Shown: positions 1-7,852 of the stretch, one piece after another
How positions within the stretch are numbered: position 1 is the stretch's first letter
Layout of the letters: each line of letters begins with the position of its first letter
Position numbers and translations under genes: made by a program
The notes under the pieces: model-generated
What the model saw: the letters and a program-made list of their open reading frames with translations, nothing else
Told to the model about the DNA's origin: nothing
The model's database searches: none
Assembly (NCBI GenBank): GCA_002499545.1
Contig: DAME01000046.1
Span: forward strand, 1,887-15,058
Length of the DNA stretch: 13,172 nucleotides
Origin: Euryarchaeota archaeon UBA88
GTDB lineage: Archaea > Thermoplasmatota > Poseidoniia > Poseidoniales > Poseidoniaceae
Reading direction: 5' to 3'

Positions 1-21
1 ACTTGTAACAAGGCATGGGAA

Positions 22-312
22 CTACGAAGTGAACAACGTGACCCATTGGCCATTTTCCCAACAATCTGCAATTTCCACACCATCGATCGAGGTATCCCGC
101 ATGTGAAAGCGGATTTTGGAATATCCTACATGGGGGACTGGAGAGGTTACAACAACGTACATTCCTTCAACGAACTCGATTGAATCAATGTTCCATCGAG
201 CATTCTCATCATCAGGGAAATGGTTCAAACCAATTTCCTGAATGTTGTGGTGAATAATTGATTCAGCCCCTGCGCCATTACGGCCGCCAAAGAAACGTCG
301 AAAAAACCCCAT
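22..312 (-). CDS. Hypothetical 96-residue cytosolic protein
   Basis: I do not recognise this family. The protein starts with a short basic-aromatic stretch (MGFFRRFFGG) that could form an amphipathic, membrane-associating helix. A glycine-rich linker follows, then about 75 residues of mixed alpha/beta character with alternating hydrophobic residues (around 43-55 and 64-82) that suggest a small beta-sheet domain. It has no full transmembrane helix, no signal peptide and a single cysteine (C84). The start is well supported: a GGTGAG ribosome binding site lies 6 nt upstream of the ATG. The gene lies 35 bp downstream of the four-helix membrane protein on the same strand, so the two are probably co-transcribed, and a role at the same membrane is possible. 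That functional link is inference only. The reading frame is complete, and its stop lies 21 bp from the window edge. Confidence 0.75.
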   Translation of the reverse strand: MGFFRRFFGGRNGAGAESIIHHNIQEIGLNHFPDDENARWNIDSIEFVEGMYVVVTSPVPHVGYSKIRFHMRDTSIDGVEIADCWENGQWVTLFTS

Positions 313-318
313 GTGTCT

Positions 319-324
319 CTCACC
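319..324 (-). promoter_or_regulatory. Ribosome binding site of the 96-residue gene
   Basis: On the minus strand the sequence reads GGTGAG followed by 6 nt and then ATG. GGTGA pairs with the conserved CACCTCC end of archaeal 16S rRNA, so this site fixes the start at 312 and shows that this gene is not leaderless. Confidence 0.7.
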
Positions 325-347
325 AAATTCTCCATTGATTTACTTCT

Positions 348-824
348 TCAGGCTTCTGCGGCTTCACGGGCTTTACGAGCAAAGGTGAACGAACGAATGC
401 ATGCAAACGTGTAGACACCTCCCATGACCAACATCATCAGTTGAGCCCAGGTTGATGCGCTGAGGTCTCCGTCAATGAGTCCCTTGATGCCCATACCCCC
501 CGCAAGGAAGGTCAACAGTCCGAAAACGACTGCAATATGCATCCAGAAGTGTGAACGTTCCGGTTGGCGAGTAGCCATGACGCTCAAGGCAATGAGTGGA
601 ATTCCAAAGAAGGCAGGTATTAACGAAGTCCAGCTCGCCATTCCGGTGCCGAAGTAAAATCCAATGGCTTCAATCACCAGTGCACTACCGACAAGCAGGG
701 TTAATCGTGGGATGGTTTGACCGAGAAACATGAATTGAGACATGCTTCTACTCAAGGACGATTGTCTCTTGAGTGTATCGCCAAAATCGTCTCGAAGCGA
801 GCGTTTGATGGGGGGGAACCGCAT
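348..824 (-). CDS. Four-helix integral membrane protein, unknown function
   Basis: Four hydrophobic segments are visible at about residues 41-60, 66-84, 94-114 and 126-146, and the ends are basic (an RSFTFARKAR tail), so this is a small polytopic membrane protein. The core (FLGQTIPRLTLLVGS, then SLIPAFFGIPLIAL, then MHIAVVFGLL) resembles a group of short uncharacterised four-TM proteins that I recall from several bacterial phyla; the match is from memory and untested. No catalytic motif is visible. The start is uncertain. The longest form begins at 824, only 9 bp from the divergent cyclophilin start. An internal ATG at 743 (residue 28, just before the conserved core) gives 131 residues and leaves about 90 bp for divergent promoters; I consider it at least as likely. 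Neither start has a clear ribosome binding site. It probably heads an operon with the 96-residue gene. Confidence 0.75.
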   Translation of the reverse strand: MRFPPIKRSLRDDFGDTLKRQSSLSRSMSQFMFLGQTIPRLTLLVGSALVIEAIGFYFGTGMASWTSLIPAFFGIPLIALSVMATRQPERSHFWMHIAVVFGLLTFLAGGMGIKGLIDGDLSASTWAQLMMLVMGGVYTFACIRSFTFARKAREAAEA

Positions 825-833
825 GCGCCAACC

Positions 834-1823
834 ATGAAAGGACGAATTGCGTTGGTGCTTGTCCTCAACATGGTGCTACTCAGTACGGGTGGCCTAACCA
901 TGGTTTCGGCTGATGAACAACCGAGTTGGCGCAGCGTTGGAATCGACCCAACATTGTGGAGTGATGGGCCAGTGGAAGAAGATACTCCAATGAATGAGAC
1001 CTACCAGGGAAACGCAGTTTTTGAAATTGAAGTTTCATACAAAGCATCGCATTCAGCAGCCCGCCAAGAGGGTGTCATCGTCTTGGAACTGTTTGAGCAG
1101 TGGGCTCCAATTACCACTGCGAACATGATCAAGAACGTCGAATCAGGACTGTATGACGGAATTTTCTTTCACCGTGTCATCGATGATTTCGTGACGCAAT
1201 CTGGCGACCCCACGTGCAAGACCTTCGGTGTGTATCCTGTAACGCTTGGTCAATGTGGGGGTGGTGGCTCGGGCACGACAATTCCGCTGGAGCATGATGC
1301 CAACCTCTCGCACGTCGACGGAGCCATAGGCATGGCTCGTGGGCAAGAGGAAGATTCTGCAGATTCCCAGTGGTACATCGCTGAAACCGAAGCCCACAAC
1401 CTCGACCCAGAGAACCGAGAGGATGGAGGCTACGCTACTTTTGGTATCGTGCGAGATGGTATGATGCACGTTCGTAATATCGCTATTACCCCAACTTCTG
1501 ATGACCCAACTGGGGATGAAGATTTCATGAATCCAGCATCCTCTGCTGGCCGTCCTGTGTATGAAGTGGAAGTTCTGCGGGTCGAAATGGTCGGAGTTTC
1601 AGACCCTGAAGGAACGGTTCGCTTTGGTGACCAAACAGGGGAAGAAGGCGGCGGGCTGCTTGCAACGCTTGAGGAACTGTTTCCCTTTGTTTTCACAGGC
1701 GCATTTTTGTTCCTTCTTATTGCTGGAATTGTAGGCCTGTACATCGCACGAATTGATGAGCCATTCCTTCTTGAAGAAGGCGATTCGAGCGTTTCACTTG
1801 ACGCGGTTCTCATCGATGATTGA
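834..1823 (+). CDS. Exported, membrane-anchored cyclophilin-type peptidyl-prolyl isomerase
   Basis: Cyclophilins catalyse cis-trans isomerisation of X-Pro bonds. This 329-residue protein has a signal peptide (residues 1-26, MKGRIALVLVLNM... ending VSA), a cyclophilin domain at about 60-252, an acidic/glycine linker, one transmembrane helix (about 283-305) and a short acidic cytosolic tail. The signature FFHRVIDDFVTQSGDP (111-126) keeps the catalytic Arg (R114) and the Phe and Gln equivalents (F119, Q122). SQWYI (178-182) and FGIV (203-206) match later cyclophilin motifs; the usual active-site Phe113 is Tyr and Trp121 appears to be Asn. C128 and C141 are the only cysteines and could form a disulfide. 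The frame is open from 717, but I chose 834 because the signal peptide begins there and the 39 extra residues look non-coding. The topology puts the isomerase outside the cell, where it could assist folding of the surface proteins encoded nearby (inference). Confidence 0.9.
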   Translation: MKGRIALVLVLNMVLLSTGGLTMVSADEQPSWRSVGIDPTLWSDGPVEEDTPMNETYQGNAVFEIEVSYKASHSAARQEGVIVLELFEQWAPITTANMIKNVESGLYDGIFFHRVIDDFVTQSGDPTCKTFGVYPVTLGQCGGGGSGTTIPLEHDANLSHVDGAIGMARGQEEDSADSQWYIAETEAHNLDPENREDGGYATFGIVRDGMMHVRNIAITPTSDDPTGDEDFMNPASSAGRPVYEVEVLRVEMVGVSDPEGTVRFGDQTGEEGGGLLATLEELFPFVFTGAFLFLLIAGIVGLYIARIDEPFLLEEGDSSVSLDAVLIDD

Positions 1824-3053
1824 ACTTTTAGAGCAAAGAACGTCGACCACGACGTGACGGACGTGAGGCGAATACCACTTGACTTTCTCCACATGCTCAA
1901 CTTCTATGTTCCATTGCCGAGCATTTCTCTGTGCCATTTCTTCAAGTGTTGAACGCGTTTGCTCGACCCATTCATCGATGGCTTGCTCTGCTACATTCAT
2001 GTGAACATGAAGCCAACCACCTTCGGGTTTGAGGCAGCGTATGGCATGCTCCCAGACAGTCTTTGAAGACGGCAAAAGTCCGAGATGACATCGGTCAGCT
2101 TTCCCGTAAAGTGTTGGTAATGTTAGCTGATTATCTCCGGGATGGACCGTGATACAATGTTCAAGTTGGTTTTCCCGTATGGCCCATTCAAGTCCCGTGA
2201 TGGAGTGAGGATTAATCTCACACGCATGCACGTGTTTCGCACCGCTTCGCATGGCCATGTGGAGCGTGTAGTAACCAACGCCGGCATAAGCATCGACAAC
2301 GGTTTCTCCTTCCATGGAGATTGAACCGATTCTTCTTCGTTCGGTGACGTTGCCTGATGAGAACATGACGCGGGTGACATCCAATCCGAATTGAACACCG
2401 TGGTCGGTGAATTCAACCCACCCGTCTTTTCCGTGCAGTAATTCTGTTTGTGAATCCCTTTGAACGGTGTTGGCGATTGGATGCTGGCGAGCTAAACGAG
2501 TTCCGTACAATGATTCAGCCACGTCTTTCCACAACAGTGTTTTGTCTTCAAGCGAAACGTTCCGCAGTACGCCTGCCCATGATTCGTTCGCGAAGGCGGT
2601 TTCAGGTAGAATGATTAAATCGTCATATTTCTCCCATTTCTTCGGTCGATGTTCACGGCATATTTCTGAGATGGATGGTTCAATCTTGGTGTCCACTAAC
2701 CAGGCTTGAATCGCCTTAGTCAGTCTTCGATGCGGGTCAACTGAAGCAGGAGTTCGCTGCATGAAGCGACGCTCGAATCGAACCTCAAACGGAACGGGCG
2801 CAAGGAGTTGCTTGATGTGGTGTTCAGTTGTTCGCTGTGAGGGGGTAAGGGCTATGGCTAACTCAGTTCCAGTAGTCTGAGGTTTGAACTCGGTATTGAG
2901 CATCGAATGTTGTTCGAGCAAGATATAGAGTTGCTCTCCTTTTTCGAGATCACAGATGGCCACATTACAGATTTCCTCTTGGATGAGAGAACCTGCCATG
3001 CTCACCGCCATGAGGGGAACTACTTTGAACATCGCGTGACAACCTGCGTCCAT
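1794..3053 (-). CDS. taw2: Taw2/Tyw2-type tRNA-Phe wybutosine enzyme (acp transferase)
   Basis: Taw2 transfers the 3-amino-3-carboxypropyl group of S-adenosylmethionine to the tricyclic base imG-14 at position 37 of tRNA-Phe, making yW-86. Visible signatures: an N-terminal Trm5/Tyw2-like domain (about 29-70); MFSSGNVTERRR (230-241); the class I SAM motif DAYAGVGYYTL (254-264); the acidic residue in HACEINPHS (276-284); GDN (306-308); and DRCHLGLLPSS (320-330). The last motif replaces the NP(P/L) motif of the Trm5 methyltransferases and, with LHVHMNV (348-354), matches eukaryotic TYW2. This is why I call acp transferase rather than Trm5. The start is uncertain: ATG at 3053 overlaps the divergent gene's ATG, while in-frame ATGs at 3032, 3011 and 2999 still keep the whole domain. 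The last leaves 52 bp for promoters. The 3' end overlaps the cyclophilin gene by 30 bp, tail to tail. Confidence 0.88.
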   Translation of the reverse strand: MDAGCHAMFKVVPLMAVSMAGSLIQEEICNVAICDLEKGEQLYILLEQHSMLNTEFKPQTTGTELAIALTPSQRTTEHHIKQLLAPVPFEVRFERRFMQRTPASVDPHRRLTKAIQAWLVDTKIEPSISEICREHRPKKWEKYDDLIILPETAFANESWAGVLRNVSLEDKTLLWKDVAESLYGTRLARQHPIANTVQRDSQTELLHGKDGWVEFTDHGVQFGLDVTRVMFSSGNVTERRRIGSISMEGETVVDAYAGVGYYTLHMAMRSGAKHVHACEINPHSITGLEWAIRENQLEHCITVHPGDNQLTLPTLYGKADRCHLGLLPSSKTVWEHAIRCLKPEGGWLHVHMNVAEQAIDEWVEQTRSTLEEMAQRNARQWNIEVEHVEKVKWYSPHVRHVVVDVLCSKSSIIDENRVK

Positions 3054-6000
3054 GTCCGATGTGGCCGATGTTCACCATAGACGCAGATTTCTTCTTCCTG
3101 TGTTCCTCGTATTCATCATGGCTGCACAAGTGTATCTGCCTTTTGCATCTGCAGCGAACATGGCATCATGTACTGCAGGCGGCAGCGTTTGCGACGAATA
3201 CGATAGCGCTGATGACGGTACACCTCACCAACCTGATTGGATTGAAGGGACCTATGATTTCGACCTCACAAGCACGTCCAAAATCCAGCTCGAATTGGTT
3301 TGGGCAATTCGCGAATTCGACCGTGAAGCTTTGGGATTGAACGACCCCTTGTTGGCACTGGCCCTCAGTGCAGACGGGCTTGATTCAAACGACGGGGCCC
3401 CTGCGGACTTAATCCGCAGTTATTTTGATACCAACGTTTCAGCAGGTGTCACCTTTGGAAACAAACTCAAGCAAGAAGTCGACAAAGCAATTCAAGATTC
3501 ACTGTCAACTGGATTCAACACCACCAGTGATGCCGTCATTCCAATCACCGATTATGTGAACACTTTCACCAATGGTGGACAAACCATTGCTTGCAACTAC
3601 AACAGTCCAGATACCGATGCATTTGACGAAGGTGCGGCCACGAACAATGTGTTTGATCCACCAATTTGCCTCAGGAGCCAGGTCACCATCAACATCCCGA
3701 CCGAGATGCTCAACCTTCCCGACATTGAGAAACCTGAACTCGAGCGAGCGTACCAAGGATTTTTGATCATGGGCGCTGAAATCACAACGAAGTTTGACCT
3801 TGTTGGCTTGCCAGGCCACGACTCAACCTACACCTTTAGTCCACCTTCCTACGGTGTCATAACGTCCGTGGACGGCGTCGAGGGTGGAACGCCTCTATGG
3901 AACTTGAACCATCTCGGTGCCCTTCAAGGTGAGGCAGACCTTCTTCAAAATATTCAGATCAAACTCGCTCACCTCAACCAGAGCGACGCTACGGTCGTTT
4001 CAATTCCAGAAGGAGAGAAAGCTCTCGACCTGCAAATTACGCTTGATTTACGAGATGAATCAGCGGCAATGCTCGATTTCACCGTAGGTTTGTATTACCT
4101 TGATGAAACGACGATGACCGATTGGGGAATCTCACTGATGAGCATCTCTGAAGACGCAAAAATGCCGCTAGTCACCTCAGATGGTATTCGGCTTGCCTAT
4201 CACAACGGGCTGGTCGATTTGACCAACATTTCCGATCAATTTCCAATTGCCACCATCGCCGAAGCGATTTCTTCAACCGTGGCAGGTATTGAAACCATTC
4301 AGATGGACCCAATGACGTGGGTCAGTGAGTCAGAAAGTGCTGGAATAGCCGGGCCTCTGGGTGGAATAAATTACACTCACTCGACGGGGTGTACCGAGAT
4401 TCCAGACCCGGGTAAGGTTCTGAATTTTTGTCTCAAAGGCCCCCAAGCAATGGGTTATGCAAATCCCGTATACCTACAAACGACGAGTCAGCCATTTTCG
4501 ATGCAGTTACTGGATGTGTTGAAAGAAAACAACCAACAAGAAACCGTTGAAGATATCCTCAGTGTTCTCACCACAGAAGATTTCCAGCGGGTAATGAATG
4601 CGGGGTTGGAAGTCCAAACCATGCTCGAGAGCAGTTATCTTTCAGGAATAATGCCCAGCAATCTTCCTGCAAGCGAACTTGAATTGGAAATTATTCTACC
4701 CCCGTGGATTCAAACCAAGGATGGTTCAGACCGTTTCACCCTCACCGACACGCTCTCAGGAAACAACCAACTCAACGTTTCATTCTCAGGAATCAATCAG
4801 TACGATTGGCGTTCCATCATCAAGGATGATGACCAAAACATCGTGTGCAAATCAACGCAGAAAACGTGCGTATCAAGCGCCATTGTCATCGATGCCATGG
4901 ACTTTGACTTCCACGAATTCGAACGAGCTGTCTCGTTTGAATTCGCTCTTGATGCTGGCGTATCCATGCACCGAATCGCCATTCCTACCGACCTCATTCC
5001 CGATTATAACGGAACGCAGGTCAGCATGCAGGTGCTTCCTTCTGATTTGTTGCGACTCGGGATCGACATCTCAAGTCGCTTGGATGCGCCGCTCACCCGG
5101 ACCTTTGAATTCTCAGCATTGTGTGGAACGGGTAACGAGAGTCTTGATTTCAGTATATGTGACGAAAACATAACGTTCTCACTCACCAACACCGGCCTCA
5201 CCAGTTTCGTCGAGCGGATTGGTGAAGTACTCACCATCATTGTCCATGAGTCGTTTGAAGACCTACAAGACAACGAACAGATATCGGTGGTTGATGTCAG
5301 TGACTTTGACATTCAAATCAACCTTGATGGATTAGGCACTCCGCCGCTCAACGTCGGTGACAAAAACGGAATCACGCTCTCAGTAAAGATTCCTAAAGTC
5401 AAATTTAAGCTCTACCACGATGGTACGATGAGCGGCTTAATCCAAGGTGAAGAGGATATGAGATTCGCTATCTCAACCTCCAACGCCGTGCGTTTACCCG
5501 TACTTCAGCCGATGGTTTCGGCCATGCAGGGTATCAACGACATTCTCGTTGGAGGTGTGTTCGACTTCATTTCCAGCGACGGTGTTACGCTCCCAGCAAC
5601 GCCTGGTGATGAAGAATCGATTGACCTCCCAATTAAGATCAACACAACGATTCGAGACGATTTTCAATTAGCACTGAGTGGGCCACTGACCATCATCATG
5701 CCAGTTGGATTGAAGTTCATTGATCTCCAATCCACTGAAGGCAATATCAGGATTGAAGAAGTTCCAGGCACGTGGACCGGTAGCCGACAACAGATCACCT
5801 ACACCGTTCCTGCGGAAGGAATCGACGATACGATTTCTTTCCGTTTCCAAATCAGTTGGTGGTTCTTTTTCCTCCAACTGAAGAACTATTTCGGCGTCTT
5901 TGGAATTCTGTTTGTTCTTGCAGTTCGCCGTCGGCGTAAGAAGAAGAAACGCAAGAAAGCAATCAAGAAACTTGGTTTGGTTCGGAAGACCGAAAAAGTC

Positions 6001-6114
6001 AGTATCAATGCAAACGAATTCGCAGACCTCTCAGGATTCCACAGTCAAGGGATTCATGGTGATATGGACACGTTCAAGAAATACGAGAACAAGAAGCTCC
6101 CTCCACTCAACTGA
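3052..6114 (+). CDS. Large single-pass surface protein, unknown function
   Basis: I do not recognise the family. This 1020-residue protein starts with a signal peptide (basic HHRRR, hydrophobic core 13-30, cleavage near ASAA at 33-36). A long extracellular region of about 900 residues follows, mainly alternating hydrophobic/polar, beta-rich sequence. One transmembrane helix (about 936-958, Trp/Phe-rich at its outer edge) is followed by a very basic stop-transfer cluster beginning RRRRKKKKRKK at 959 and a 62-residue cytosolic tail. The ectodomain has exactly ten cysteines in five close pairs (40/47, 181/206, 447/460, 599/606, 691/703) and about ten N-x-S/T sequons. No protease, hydrolase or cohesin-type motif was found. 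ATG 3052 is the first start that includes the signal peptide; no ribosome binding site is evident, so translation may be leaderless. The gene ends 10 bp from the convergent uvrC stop. The topology suggests an S-layer-associated or cell-envelope protein; that role is inference. Confidence 0.85.
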   Translation: MSDVADVHHRRRFLLPVFLVFIMAAQVYLPFASAANMASCTAGGSVCDEYDSADDGTPHQPDWIEGTYDFDLTSTSKIQLELVWAIREFDREALGLNDPLLALALSADGLDSNDGAPADLIRSYFDTNVSAGVTFGNKLKQEVDKAIQDSLSTGFNTTSDAVIPITDYVNTFTNGGQTIACNYNSPDTDAFDEGAATNNVFDPPICLRSQVTINIPTEMLNLPDIEKPELERAYQGFLIMGAEITTKFDLVGLPGHDSTYTFSPPSYGVITSVDGVEGGTPLWNLNHLGALQGEADLLQNIQIKLAHLNQSDATVVSIPEGEKALDLQITLDLRDESAAMLDFTVGLYYLDETTMTDWGISLMSISEDAKMPLVTSDGIRLAYHNGLVDLTNISDQFPIATIAEAISSTVAGIETIQMDPMTWVSESESAGIAGPLGGINYTHSTGCTEIPDPGKVLNFCLKGPQAMGYANPVYLQTTSQPFSMQLLDVLKENNQQETVEDILSVLTTEDFQRVMNAGLEVQTMLESSYLSGIMPSNLPASELELEIILPPWIQTKDGSDRFTLTDTLSGNNQLNVSFSGINQYDWRSIIKDDDQNIVCKSTQKTCVSSAIVIDAMDFDFHEFERAVSFEFALDAGVSMHRIAIPTDLIPDYNGTQVSMQVLPSDLLRLGIDISSRLDAPLTRTFEFSALCGTGNESLDFSICDENITFSLTNTGLTSFVERIGEVLTIIVHESFEDLQDNEQISVVDVSDFDIQINLDGLGTPPLNVGDKNGITLSVKIPKVKFKLYHDGTMSGLIQGEEDMRFAISTSNAVRLPVLQPMVSAMQGINDILVGGVFDFISSDGVTLPATPGDEESIDLPIKINTTIRDDFQLALSGPLTIIMPVGLKFIDLQSTEGNIRIEEVPGTWTGSRQQITYTVPAEGIDDTISFRFQISWWFFFLQLKNYFGVFGILFVLAVRRRRKKKKRKKAIKKLGLVRKTEKVSINANEFADLSGFHSQGIHGDMDTFKKYENKKLPPLN
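4914..4945 (+). repeat. 14-bp inverted repeat inside the surface-protein gene
   Basis: Positions 4914-4927 and 4932-4945 are complementary over 14 bp (13 Watson-Crick pairs plus one G-T pair at 4921/4938) around a 4-nt loop, CTGT. Each arm contains GAATTC. In the mRNA this would be a stable hairpin over codons 621-632. It may be incidental to the near-repeated amino acids EFER and SFEF encoded there. Confidence 0.6.
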
Positions 6115-6124
6115 GTTCAGCCCA

Positions 6125-7852
6125 TCATTCGTGAAGGGAATCATGAATTCTTTGTGCTAGTGAGGCTCCAATTCCAGGAACCGTTTTGAGGTCGTACAGG
6201 GAAGCGTGAGCGACACCCTGTCTTCCGCCAAAGTGGCGAAGCAAGCTTTGCATTTTCTTGGCACCAAGTCCCATGACTTCTTCCAGAGGGTCGCTTAGTC
6301 GACTGCGACTTCTCCTTTTTCGATGAAACGTGTTCACCACTCGATGGGCCTCATCACGTGCATGAACCAAGACGCGTCCTTGCCTGTCTAAGACCAAGGG
6401 TGGGAGATTGTTTCGATAGATGGTTTCCTCGCGCTTGGCGAGTGCAGCCAGCGGAATGTCATCCAGAAGTTTGTGCTCTTCAAACAGTTTGGAAATGGTG
6501 GAAAGGTGGGTTTCGCCTCCGTCAATGAGAACGAGATCTGGCCATTCTTCTTGTCGTTTCATCCACCGTTCGACGACTTCACGCATCATCCGTAAATCAT
6601 CCATTGCATCACCTTTGACGGTGTAAGTTCGGTATTCTTTTTTCGCAGGTCGTCCGTTTCGCATGGTGACGCTTGCCCCAACCCGTTCATCGCCTAATAA
6701 TTGTGCCATGTCAAAGCACACGATGTGGTCGAGGCGAGCAACTCCAAGGAGGTTTGCGGCTTCATCAGCAGCACGTTGTTCAAGCGAACCGCTGGTTGAA
6801 TTCTTCAAACGAGTGAGTTGAATCTCAGCATTTTGTCGAGCCAGTGTTTGCAGTGTGACCATCGGACCGCGAACAGGTGTTCTCACCTCGACTGAGGTTC
6901 CTTTTCGGCCAGTTAACCACTGCTCAGTACCGTCCAACAGCGGCGTTGGAGTCAGGAGTAACCTCGGTGGAATTCGATTGACATAGTGGCCGGATACGAA
7001 TGCTGCAACCGTTTCGCCAATGTCGCCTCTGTGAAGCATCGGCCACACTTCTTGTCCTTTGACGACACCATCGCTGGCGTGGATGACCACGATTGCTGCT
7101 AGGTCTCCTTCGTGTGCAATACCTATCGCATCGCAATCGCGGTACACTTTGCTTGAGACAACGTGTTGGCCAGTTGTTGTTCGAACGGCCCGAATTAGGT
7201 CGCGATGGCTTGCTGCTCGTTCAAAGTCGAGTGCTTCACTCGCTTCATCCATTTGAAGAATCAATTCTTCAATCAATTCATTGGCCTTTCCATCAAGGAC
7301 ATTCTTGACGATTTTTACCCGCTCAGGATAGCCTTCGGGGTCAATACAGGGTCCCCTGCACAATCCAATGTGCATGGACATGCAACCGTCTTTACCTCGA
7401 CAGTCTTTGTCACGTATTCCAAATTGTCGTCGCAGTAATTGCATCACCTGTTTTGCTGCACCCACATTCGGGAAGGGCCCCCACCGATGACTACCTCGGG
7501 GAGGATGACGGGTATACATGATGCGCGGGAAATCCTCTTTGGTGAGTACCAAGAACGGAAACGACTTGTCGTCCTTGAGCATGGAATTGTATCGCGGTTT
7601 GTGCTGTCGAATGAGTTGACGTTCCAAAATCAACGCTTCTTCTGGCGATGGTGTTACCATGCATTCAATCGAATCGGACTTTCGAACCAGTTCAGGAATC
7701 ATTTGTCGGTCCGGATTGGTCGCAAAGTATGAGCGAATTCGTTCGTTGAGTTTGGTTGCCTTGCCGACGTAGAGCACCCTTCCCATTTCTGTTTTGAATA
7801 CGTACACGCCTGGTTTCTTCGGAAAATCTACCGAAGAAAGTGTCACAGGCAT
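6125..7852 (-). CDS. uvrC: UvrC, excision nuclease subunit C
   Basis: UvrC makes the two incisions flanking a lesion after UvrA/UvrB damage recognition. The 575-residue protein is near the usual length. In order: a GIY-YIG nuclease domain (about 12-90, with GVY at 15-17, YVGKA at 28-32, R40 and E77) for the 3' cut; a four-cysteine cluster (C151, C157, C165, C169) matching the Fe-S ligand pattern reported for E. coli UvrC; a UVR motif (about 192-224) that binds UvrB; an RNase H-like domain with D381 (CFDMAQ), D444 (LIDGG) and H503 for the 5' cut; and a C-terminal helix-hairpin-helix (VPGIGASLAQRI, 558-569). All key residues are present, so it should be active. The ATG at 7852 is directly followed by the conserved N-terminus; a weak GTGAG lies 8 nt upstream. 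No uvrA or uvrB is in the window. In archaea uvrABC genes are generally viewed as acquired from bacteria. Confidence 0.95.
   Translation of the reverse strand: MPVTLSSVDFPKKPGVYVFKTEMGRVLYVGKATKLNERIRSYFATNPDRQMIPELVRKSDSIECMVTPSPEEALILERQLIRQHKPRYNSMLKDDKSFPFLVLTKEDFPRIMYTRHPPRGSHRWGPFPNVGAAKQVMQLLRRQFGIRDKDCRGKDGCMSMHIGLCRGPCIDPEGYPERVKIVKNVLDGKANELIEELILQMDEASEALDFERAASHRDLIRAVRTTTGQHVVSSKVYRDCDAIGIAHEGDLAAIVVIHASDGVVKGQEVWPMLHRGDIGETVAAFVSGHYVNRIPPRLLLTPTPLLDGTEQWLTGRKGTSVEVRTPVRGPMVTLQTLARQNAEIQLTRLKNSTSGSLEQRAADEAANLLGVARLDHIVCFDMAQLLGDERVGASVTMRNGRPAKKEYRTYTVKGDAMDDLRMMREVVERWMKRQEEWPDLVLIDGGETHLSTISKLFEEHKLLDDIPLAALAKREETIYRNNLPPLVLDRQGRVLVHARDEAHRVVNTFHRKRRSRSRLSDPLEEVMGLGAKKMQSLLRHFGGRQGVAHASLYDLKTVPGIGASLAQRIHDSLHE

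Noticed and set aside
717..833. N-terminal extension of the cyclophilin frame to an ATG at 717
   Set aside because: The 39 extra residues overlap the divergent membrane-protein gene, add an unpaired cysteine and would bury the signal peptide that begins at 834.
1143..1900. Minus-strand open frames at 1143-1469 and 1430-1900
   Set aside because: They lie opposite the clear cyclophilin frame and their translations are low-complexity Ser/Arg/Thr-rich, typical of antisense shadows.
4679..5173. 164-codon plus-strand frame inside the surface-protein gene
   Set aside because: It is a +1 shadow of a 1020-codon frame with intact signal peptide and membrane anchor; its product has no visible domain.
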